Shown in pieces: positions 56,950 through 62,765 of a stretch of DNA of 62,765 nt (position 1 is the stretch's first letter; each line of letters opens with the position of its first letter). The position numbers and the translations under genes are program-made. Under the pieces are notes generated by a model. The model did not search any database. It worked only from the letters and a program-made list of their open reading frames with translations, and had not been told where the DNA came from. This stretch comes from an uncultured Sutterella sp. (GTDB taxonomy: Bacteria > Pseudomonadota > Gammaproteobacteria > Burkholderiales > Burkholderiaceae_F). Location: positions 1-62,765 of the forward strand of contig CALESB010000059.1 of the NCBI GenBank assembly GCA_937906995.1, read 5' to 3'.

Positions 56950-58830
56950 TTACTTATTATCTTCGGGCTTCCAAATTTGGCCCACGTGAATGGTCTTAAG
57001 TTTTTTCTGGCGACCATAGATCAAGTTAACCAAAGCACGGCTAACCATAATTGCCGTAAACATACTAGTCATGATCCCCAAGCAGTGCACCACAGCAAAA
57101 CCACGGACAGCACCAGAGCCAAAGATTAACAAAGCGATACCTGCAATCAAACTCGTGATGTTAGAGTCCAAAATCGTTGCAAAAGCACGATCGAAACCCT
57201 CACTGATGGCTTGTTGCGGCGTACGACCAGCACGTAACTCTTCTCGAATACGTTCATTAATCAACACGTTTGCGTCCACAGCCATACCCAACGTTAAGGC
57301 AATAGCTGCAATCCCTGGCAATGTTAATGTTGCTTGCAACATTGATAACAAGGAAATTAAAAGCATCACATTACAAGTTAAGGCAAAGACCGAAATCGCA
57401 CCAAAAACTTGATAGTAGATGATCATGAACACAGCAACAATGGCAAAACCGTATAGAGTTGAGCGGAAACCAGCTTCAATATTGGCCGCACCAAGACTTG
57501 GCCCCACCAAACGTTCTTCAATGATTTCCATTGGTGCTGCCAAAGAACCTGCACGCAAAAGCAAAGCCGTATCCGTGGCTTCAATCGTGGTCATTCGACC
57601 AGAAATTTGCACGCGCCCACCACCAATTTCTTGACGGATCACCGGAGCCGTAACGACTTCACCCTTACCCTTTTCAAAAAGGATAATGGCCATACGTTTG
57701 CCGACATTCTCACGGGTCACATCTTGGAAAATACGAGCTCCACGAGAGTCCAACGTTAAGTTAACCGTCGGCTCTTGTGTTTGTTGATCAAAACCGGGTT
57801 GTGCGTCATTTAAATTTTCACCAGTCAAAATCACTTGACGCTTAACCAAAATTTGATTGCCTTCTCGATCAAGATAGCGCTCATCGCCAAAGGGCACCGT
57901 ACCCGAACTCAACTGAGCATAAGCTTCAGGAGAGTCATCAACCATACGAATTTCGAGCGTAGCTGTACGACCCAAAATATCCTTAGCTTTTGCAGTATCT
58001 TGCACACCAGGCAATTGAACCACAATACGATTAGCACCTTGTTGTGCAATCACTGGCTCTGCGACACCCAATTCATTAATACGATTGTGCAAGGTGGAAA
58101 TATTTTGCTTTAATGCATAGTCCATCACGTTCTTCAACGAAGCGGGCGTCATAGTTGCAATCAAATGATATTTACCATCTGTGTCACGATCTTCAAGTGT
58201 CAAATCATTGTGCGTATTACGCAAAAGATCACGAGCCTTATCGCGTTCTTGGGCAGAGCGGAAAGTCACATCCAAAGAAGTACCAGAACGGGTGATACCG
58301 GCATGACGGATACGCTCATCACGGAATTGAGTACGGAGGTCAGCCGATAACGCATCCACACGCTTTTGAACTGCAGCTTCCATATCCACTTCAAGCATGA
58401 AGTGCACGCCGCCACGTAAGTCCAAACCCAAATACATTGGCAAAGCATGCAAATTCAAAAGCCATTGAGGTGTGTTAGGCACCAAATTTAAAGCCACAAC
58501 ATAAGATGGATCAGACGGATCTGGATTCAAAATTCGTTCGATGACTTCCTTAGCTTGTAACTGCTCTTCAGCCTGAGTTGGATCAAAACGAACACGAATG
58601 GTGTTTTGTTGTGCACCCTGTTCAAAGAACAAGCCGTTCGGATGTAATTGAGCTTCAGTTAGAGCTTTTTCTACACGCGCATAGAGCGCTTCATCAACCT
58701 TAACCGTCGCTTTTTGGCTTGAAACTTGCACGGCTGGAGACTCCCCATAGAAGTTCGGAGCCGTGTAAATCATGCCAATAATCAAAGCGAGGGCAATGAA
58801 GATGTACTTCCATAATGGATAGCGATTCAC
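56950..58830 (-). CDS. secD: Protein translocase subunit SecD
   Basis: The 626-residue partner of SecF has one N-terminal helix, a large periplasmic P1 domain (about residues 30-440) with YLGLDLRGGVHFMLEVDM, and five C-terminal helices with LTLPGIAAIALTLGMAVDAN and VLINERIREELRAG. The D-V-N-V (DANVLINERI) proton-path motif is intact. Length matches betaproteobacterial SecD. It follows yajC by about 130 bases including a hairpin. Confidence 0.96.
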   Translation of the reverse strand: MNRYPLWKYIFIALALIIGMIYTAPNFYGESPAVQVSSQKATVKVDEALYARVEKALTEAQLHPNGLFFEQGAQQNTIRVRFDPTQAEEQLQAKEVIERILNPDPSDPSYVVALNLVPNTPQWLLNLHALPMYLGLDLRGGVHFMLEVDMEAAVQKRVDALSADLRTQFRDERIRHAGITRSGTSLDVTFRSAQERDKARDLLRNTHNDLTLEDRDTDGKYHLIATMTPASLKNVMDYALKQNISTLHNRINELGVAEPVIAQQGANRIVVQLPGVQDTAKAKDILGRTATLEIRMVDDSPEAYAQLSSGTVPFGDERYLDREGNQILVKRQVILTGENLNDAQPGFDQQTQEPTVNLTLDSRGARIFQDVTRENVGKRMAIILFEKGKGEVVTAPVIRQEIGGGRVQISGRMTTIEATDTALLLRAGSLAAPMEIIEERLVGPSLGAANIEAGFRSTLYGFAIVAVFMIIYYQVFGAISVFALTCNVMLLISLLSMLQATLTLPGIAAIALTLGMAVDANVLINERIREELRAGRTPQQAISEGFDRAFATILDSNITSLIAGIALLIFGSGAVRGFAVVHCLGIMTSMFTAIMVSRALVNLIYGRQKKLKTIHVGQIWKPEDNK

Positions 58831-58925
58831 TGGATGACCTCGTTAATTTAGAATGGAAAATGTCATCAACTTTGACATTCCCTATGGTACAAAAGGTCCT
58901 ACATGGACCTACTTACCAAACGAAA

Positions 58926-58950
58926 CCGAACCGCTGATAAGGCGGTTCGG
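58926..58950 (-). terminator. Hairpin between yajC and secD
   Basis: CCGAACCGC (58926-58934) pairs with GCGGTTCGG (58942-58950). The minus strand then continues with a moderately T-rich stretch, so it may be a partial terminator that lowers secDF relative to yajC. Confidence 0.55.
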
Positions 58951-58960
58951 CTCTGATTCA

Positions 58961-59305
58961 TTAGAACGTCTTAATCGTACCCTTAGGCAAAACCGTTTGG
59001 ATAGCATCGCGACGCATCGTCAACGTCACGGGCTCTGCCTTTACGTTAGCGATTTGAATAACAATATATTGCTCATCAATGTTAGAAATACGACCAGCAA
59101 TACCACCGATTGTCAAAACTTCATCACCCTTAGATAAAGCATCAACCATCTTGGCGTGTTCTTTTTGACGCTTTTGTTGCGGACGAATCAAGAAAAACCA
59201 AAAAGCTGCGAAGATCAAAATCATCGGCAAAAGGCTTGTAATGAAGCTCATTGCGTCACCACCGGCAGCAGCTGTTTGAGCATAAGCATCAGAAATAAAG
59301 AACAT
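58961..59305 (-). CDS. yajC: Preprotein translocase subunit YajC
   Basis: YajC is a single-helix inner-membrane partner of SecDF. The 114-residue protein has its helix near residues 18-40 (FITSLLPMILIFAAFWFFLI), then the cytosolic signature RPQQKRQKEHAKMVDALSKGDEVLTIGGIAGRI. ATG at 59305 is preferred because GGAG lies six bases before it; the longer ORF adds twelve residues with no support. It starts the yajC-secD-secF series. Confidence 0.94.
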   Translation of the reverse strand: MFFISDAYAQTAAAGGDAMSFITSLLPMILIFAAFWFFLIRPQQKRQKEHAKMVDALSKGDEVLTIGGIAGRISNIDEQYIVIQIANVKAEPVTLTMRRDAIQTVLPKGTIKTF

Positions 59306-59397
59306 GTTTTTCTCCATGATAAAAATCGTTTGCAAAGGCACTGACTTTGCACAAATACCTATGAATTATACGCAAAGGGAAACCGAGCTTTATTAAC

Positions 59398-59432
59398 TCT
59401 TGGTCAAGGGTTTTTGCCAAGCTTGACCAAGA
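59398..59432 (-). terminator. Hairpin after tgt
   Basis: TCTTGGTCAAG (59398-59408) is a perfect complement of CTTGACCAAGA (59422-59432). No strong T run follows on the minus strand, so it may be a weak terminator or a stabilising stem between tgt and yajC. Confidence 0.5.
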
Positions 59433-59458
59433 ATTGCCCTGCAATCTTACCTTTACGA

Positions 59459-60592
59459 TTAGTCCACACCACGAGCGCGATCGCGATGGAACTGTTCGCG
59501 CCACTCTTCAAAGCGATCATTGTCGAGTGCTTCACGAATTTCCTTCATTAAGTTGAGGTAATAGTGAAGATTGTGGATAGAATTCAATCGTGCACCCAAA
59601 ATTTCATTAACCTTTTGTAAATGATGCAAATAAGCACGGGTAAAGTGCTTGCAAGCATAGCAATCACAGGTGGGATCCAATGGGCGCAAATCGTCCTTGT
59701 ATTTGCTGTTGCGGATCTTTACATCACCATAGCGAGTAAAGAGCCAACCATTACGAGCATTTCTGGTCGGCATAACACAGTCAAACATGTCAATACCTTG
59801 GCTCACACCTTCAACCAAATCCTCTGGCGTACCCACGCCCATCAAATAGCGAGGCTTATCTTCGGGCAATTGCCACACAATTTTTTCCATGATGCGAAGC
59901 ATGTCTTCCTTGGGTTCACCCACCGAAAGACCACCCACAGCATAACCATGAAAACCGATTTCCTTTAAGCCTTGCAATGACTCTTCACGCAGGTGCTCAA
60001 ACATCCCGCCTTGCACGATACCGAAAAGCGCATTCGGATTGCCTAAACGTTCAAACTCATCCTTGCTGCGCTTGGCCCAACGAAGCGACATGCGCATGGA
60101 TTTGGCAGCTTCGGCTTCCGTTGCAGGACGGCCTTTGATTTCATAAGGCGTGCACTCGTCAAACACCATAACGATGTCCGAATTCAGTACCTTTTGAATT
60201 TGCATTGAAACTTCCGGAGTCAAGAACAGTTTGTCTCCGTTAATCGGAGAGGCGAATTTCACCCCTTCTTCGGTAATCTTTCTCAAGCCCGTTAAAGAGA
60301 AGACTTGGAAGCCGCCCGAGTCAGTCAAAATCGGCTTATCCCAGCCCATAAACTTATGCAAACCACCGTGCTTTTCAATCACGTCAAGACCTGGGCGTAA
60401 CCACAAATGAAAGGTGTTACCCAAAATGATTTGGCTACCAATTTCTTCCAATTCATTTGGCGACATGGCCTTAACCGTACCGTACGTTCCTACCGGCATA
60501 AAAATCGGCGTTTGAACTGTACCGTGGTTTAACTTCATCTCCCCTCGGCGAGCTTTTCCCGAGGTCTTTTTTAATTTAAATTCAAGACTCAC
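59459..60592 (-). CDS. tgt: tRNA-guanine transglycosylase
   Basis: Tgt exchanges guanine 34 of GUN-anticodon tRNAs for preQ1. The 377-residue protein has the catalytic region LTDSGGFQVFSL and GNTFHLWLRPG, the nucleophile region FDCVMPTRNARNG, and the zinc site CDCYACKHFTRAYLHH. It is six bases after queA, the next enzyme of the same pathway, so the two are co-transcribed. With queH at 48992 the window supplies the last three steps of queuosine synthesis. Confidence 0.96.
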   Translation of the reverse strand: MSLEFKLKKTSGKARRGEMKLNHGTVQTPIFMPVGTYGTVKAMSPNELEEIGSQIILGNTFHLWLRPGLDVIEKHGGLHKFMGWDKPILTDSGGFQVFSLTGLRKITEEGVKFASPINGDKLFLTPEVSMQIQKVLNSDIVMVFDECTPYEIKGRPATEAEAAKSMRMSLRWAKRSKDEFERLGNPNALFGIVQGGMFEHLREESLQGLKEIGFHGYAVGGLSVGEPKEDMLRIMEKIVWQLPEDKPRYLMGVGTPEDLVEGVSQGIDMFDCVMPTRNARNGWLFTRYGDVKIRNSKYKDDLRPLDPTCDCYACKHFTRAYLHHLQKVNEILGARLNSIHNLHYYLNLMKEIREALDNDRFEEWREQFHRDRARGVD

Positions 60593-60598
60593 TTGTCA

Positions 60599-61645
60599 TT
60601 ACTCCGGCTTTTTTTCCAAAAGCATGGCGTCGCCATAGCTAAAGAATCGATATTTATGCTCAATTGCATACTGATAAGCAGACTCAATACGTGGTTTACC
60701 CGCCAAGGCAGAAACCAACATCAAAAGCGTTGACTTAGGTAAATGGAAATTTGTGATCAATGCATCAATGATCTTAAACTCATAACCCGGTTTGATAAAC
60801 AATCGGGTATCACGGCTACCTGATCTCAAAATGCCCTTTTGCTCAGCACCGCTTTCCAACGCACGAAGACTCGTCGTTCCTACGGCTACCACTCTGCGCC
60901 CTGCTGCTTTAGCCTCATTGACCATGCGTGCGGTTTCTTCACTGATGGTATACCACTCAGAGTGCATGATGTGCTCAGAAAGCTTTTCCACTCGAACAGG
61001 TTGGAACGTTCCAGCCCCAACGTGCAACGTCACAAAGGCCGTTTGAATACCCTTTTTATGCAAGGCATCAATTACCTCAGGCGTAAAGTGCAACCCTGCC
61101 GTCGGTGCGGCAACTGCTCCTGGTGTTTGGGCATAAACCGTTTGATAACGTGACTCATCCGACTTATCTGCAGCATGCTCGATGTACGGAGGCAATGGCA
61201 CCTTGCCAAATGCTTCCAAAACATCCAATACGGGATGTTCAAACTCTAAAACGAAAAACTCACCCTCGCGCCCTGTGACATGAACTGTCTCTTGATGGCC
61301 TTCAGCTTCAAAAATTAAACTTGTTCCAGGCTTTGGACTCTTGCTAGCTCGAGCCATTGCAATGGCTGTTTTCTCACCAGTGATTCTTTCCATCAAAACT
61401 TCGACGGCCCCACCCGTGGCTTTTTTACCTAATAAACGAGCTTTAATAACCTTCGTGTTATTCATCACTAAAAGGTCATCAGGACGGAGTAAATCAACGA
61501 TATCTTTAAAGTGATAATCTGTAAGCTTTTCAGGTTCGACATGCAAAAGTCGACTCGAACTGCGATCAGCTAACGGAAATTGAGCGATACGATCCAATGG
61601 TAAATCGTAATCGAAATCAGATAATAATAATTCGTGTTCAGACAT
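60599..61645 (-). CDS. queA: S-adenosylmethionine:tRNA ribosyltransferase-isomerase
   Basis: QueA moves the ribosyl group of SAM to preQ1 in tRNA to give epoxyqueuosine, which QueH then reduces. The 348-residue protein has LPLDRIAQFPLADRSSSRLL, NNTKVIKARLLGKK, the signature APTAGLHFT and VTLHVGAGTFQPVR, and ends near FFSYGDAMLL. ATG at 61645 fits the family N-terminus (SEHELLLSDFDYDLP); the upstream TTG adds five residues without support. Confidence 0.95.
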   Translation of the reverse strand: MSEHELLLSDFDYDLPLDRIAQFPLADRSSSRLLHVEPEKLTDYHFKDIVDLLRPDDLLVMNNTKVIKARLLGKKATGGAVEVLMERITGEKTAIAMARASKSPKPGTSLIFEAEGHQETVHVTGREGEFFVLEFEHPVLDVLEAFGKVPLPPYIEHAADKSDESRYQTVYAQTPGAVAAPTAGLHFTPEVIDALHKKGIQTAFVTLHVGAGTFQPVRVEKLSEHIMHSEWYTISEETARMVNEAKAAGRRVVAVGTTSLRALESGAEQKGILRSGSRDTRLFIKPGYEFKIIDALITNFHLPKSTLLMLVSALAGKPRIESAYQYAIEHKYRFFSYGDAMLLEKKPE

Positions 61646-61660
61646 GGCTTTACCGGCCAA

Positions 61661-61962
61661 AAGTTATAGGAAGGGCTATCTTAGCGAAACTAAAGGACTT
61701 TTTCCATAGCTATCGCTCTCAATTGCCTTTTTTTAGAAGAAGACTTTTTAACTTAAACGATCATTAGCTTTTTTCTATCATAATCGTAGATAATCTTTAT
61801 AGTTAAAGAAATATATATCTTATTAATCAATGGGTTAGACAATAGATACAAATCTTCATCGTTTAGATACAAATAGAAATAGTTCTCAATTAGATTTTCA
61901 TGTTAAATTTTTAGTCATCAAAAACACATGACCGCAAAACGGTCTTTATTGAGGAATCAAAA
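61661..61962 (+). promoter_or_regulatory. AT-rich ahpC upstream region with 21-base-spaced repeats (possible OxyR site)
   Basis: No gene is seen in these 302 bases. TAGATACAAAT occurs at 61843-61853 and again at 61864-61874, start-to-start spacing 21 bases, i.e. two helical turns, so both lie on the same DNA face. ATAG-type tetranucleotides recur nearby (61842-61845 and others), recalling the OxyR pattern of ATAG elements at about 11-base steps; one element spacing is a base short. A role in OxyR control of ahpC is a hypothesis. Confidence 0.4.
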
Positions 61963-62526
61963 ATGGCTTTATTGAACAAAGAAGTGCTCCCGTTTAAGGC
62001 TACCGCTTTCCACAACGGCGATTTTGTTGATTTAACTGATGCTGACTTGCGCGGTAAGTGGTCTGTTGTTTTCTTTTACCCTGCTGACTTTACGTTTGTC
62101 TGCCCAACGGAATTGCAAGACTTGGCCGAAAACTACGAAGCCTTTAAGCAACTCGGTGTTGAAATCTACGCCGTATCCACGGACTCCCATTTCACCCACA
62201 TGGCTTGGCATGAATCCAGCCCCGCCGTTGGTTTAGTTCAATTCCCGATGGTTGGCGATCCGACGCTTGCCTTAAGCCGCAACTTTGGTGTTCTTATTGA
62301 AGAAGACGGCATGGCTGAACGTGGTACCTTCGTAATTAACCCGCAAGGCAAGATCGTTGTTCAAGAAGTTCATGACGGCGGTATCGGTCGCGATGCTAAG
62401 GAACTTTTGCGCAAGGTTCAAGCCGCTCAATACATTGCTGCCAATCCTGGTGAAGTTTGCCCGGCTGGTTGGCGCCCCGGTAAGAAGACCTTGACTCCGG
62501 GTACGGACTTGGTTGGTAAGATCTAA
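61963..62526 (+). CDS. ahpC: Alkyl hydroperoxide reductase subunit AhpC (peroxiredoxin)
   Basis: This 187-residue typical 2-Cys peroxiredoxin reduces hydrogen peroxide and organic peroxides. It has the peroxidatic Cys47 in FVCPTEL, the conserved FFYPADFTFVCP loop, and the resolving Cys166 in GEVCPAGW, both as in the AhpC family. A GAGG ribosome-binding site precedes the ATG. No ahpF lies immediately downstream; a terminator follows, so its reductase is encoded elsewhere. Codon choice suggests high expression. Probable OxyR target. Confidence 0.96.
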   Translation: MALLNKEVLPFKATAFHNGDFVDLTDADLRGKWSVVFFYPADFTFVCPTELQDLAENYEAFKQLGVEIYAVSTDSHFTHMAWHESSPAVGLVQFPMVGDPTLALSRNFGVLIEEDGMAERGTFVINPQGKIVVQEVHDGGIGRDAKELLRKVQAAQYIAANPGEVCPAGWRPGKKTLTPGTDLVGKI

Positions 62527-62547
62527 TCCACTTAAGGATCACCTCTG

Positions 62548-62584
62548 AAAAGACGCTCGTAGTTATCTTCGAGCGTTTTTTCTT
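62548..62584 (+). terminator. Intrinsic terminator after ahpC
   Basis: ACGCTCG (62553-62559) pairs with CGAGCGT (62570-62576), flanked by A and T runs, ending in TTTTTCTTTTT. Confidence 0.8.
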
Positions 62585-62669
62585 TTTATGTCTGAAAACG
62601 TACAAGAAAAGTCTATCGAAACAAACTGTTACGACTATTTTCGATAAATCTTCCAAAAATGCTTGTTAT

Positions 62670-62684
62670 TGAGAATAATTCTCA
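62670..62684. promoter_or_regulatory. Perfect Fur box (7-1-7) in a promoter-like context
   Basis: TGAGAAT, one base, ATTCTCA form a perfect inverted repeat identical to the core Fur consensus. It lies between TTGTTA (62663-62668) and TAATAT (62686-62691), which are 17 bases apart and could be -35 and -10 elements. The controlled gene would lie to the right, beyond the window; no reliable start codon is seen in the last 75 bases, although ATG occurs at 62747. Iron-responsive repression of that gene is a strong inference. Confidence 0.75.
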
Positions 62685-62765
62685 TTAATATACCTATTAC
62701 TTCTGTTAGTCGTGGAATTTATTAAAAATTGGGACCGTGTTTCGTAATGAATGGGACAGCAAATT

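Noticed and set aside
1..62765. A CRISPR array or cas genes
   Set aside because: No regularly spaced direct repeats with unique spacers were seen; the only Cas9-related gene is the iscB remnant.
62747..62765. Start of a gene at ATG 62747
   Set aside because: Only six codons are visible and no ribosome-binding site precedes it; it cannot be supported.

Overview
The window looks like a chromosomal segment of an anaerobic or microaerophilic betaproteobacterium. Burkholderiales, family Sutterellaceae (Sutterella/Parasutterella/Turicimonas-like), is the best guess. The evidence is the gmk-rpoZ-spoT and recG-oxyR neighbourhoods, a DUF2868/DUF3482 gene pair, an aryl polyene cluster, and an aspartate-to-succinate fumarate respiration locus, all in moderately AT-rich DNA. 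No 16S rRNA gene is present, so the taxonomy is inference.

Layout. 1-820: remnant of an IscB (IS200/IS605-type) element with a probable omega-RNA scaffold, inserted directly before purD. 831-7718: housekeeping genes purD, nadD, rsfS, rlmH, maf, gmk, rpoZ and a bifunctional spoT. 7925-13785: four tandem paralogous sodium:neurotransmitter-symporter (NSS) transporters. 13903-15789: two small lipoproteins, a tRNA-Ala/tRNA-Glu operon with a clear promoter, and greB. 15903-34700: a very compact, probably single operon for aryl polyene (APE) lipid synthesis. It holds a type II ketosynthase system, two acyl carrier proteins, an AMP-ligase fused to a dehydratase, a glycosyltransferase, acyltransferases, two LolA-like/RND-like export pairs, a phosphopantetheinyl transferase and a methyltransferase, and it is led by a glycine-zipper lipoprotein and a periplasmic coiled-coil protein. 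34715-34982: a structured, gene-free stretch ending in a terminator, a candidate small RNA.

35003-42436 (minus strand): frdA, frdB, aspA, dcuA and dcuB. These form one metabolic module: take up aspartate, deaminate it to fumarate, reduce fumarate to succinate, and export succinate. The FrdA/FrdB proteins are of the Wolinella type, but no frdC membrane anchor is present here. frdA, frdB, aspA and dcuA show strongly biased codon use, unlike dcuB. 43117-46524: ridA, recG, oxyR. 46630-47254: a four-helix membrane protein gene interrupted by an in-frame amber codon, facing an entericidin-type lipoprotein too short for ordinary ORF calling. 47384-51915: proC, yggS, queH, lgt, thiM, thiE. 51996-54911: the DUF2868 membrane protein and DUF3482 GTPase. 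54951-61645 (minus): bioB, secF, secD, yajC, tgt, queA. 61963-62526: ahpC. The window ends with a perfect 7-1-7 Fur box ahead of a gene that lies outside it.

Themes: queH, tgt and queA together supply the last steps of queuosine synthesis; oxyR and ahpC make a peroxide-response pair; lgt serves the many lipoproteins encoded here. The most unusual items are the second LolA/RND export pair and the ligase-dehydratase fusion in the APE operon, the anchorless frdAB module, the IscB deletion derivative at purD, the amber-interrupted gene and the candidate structured RNA after the APE operon.
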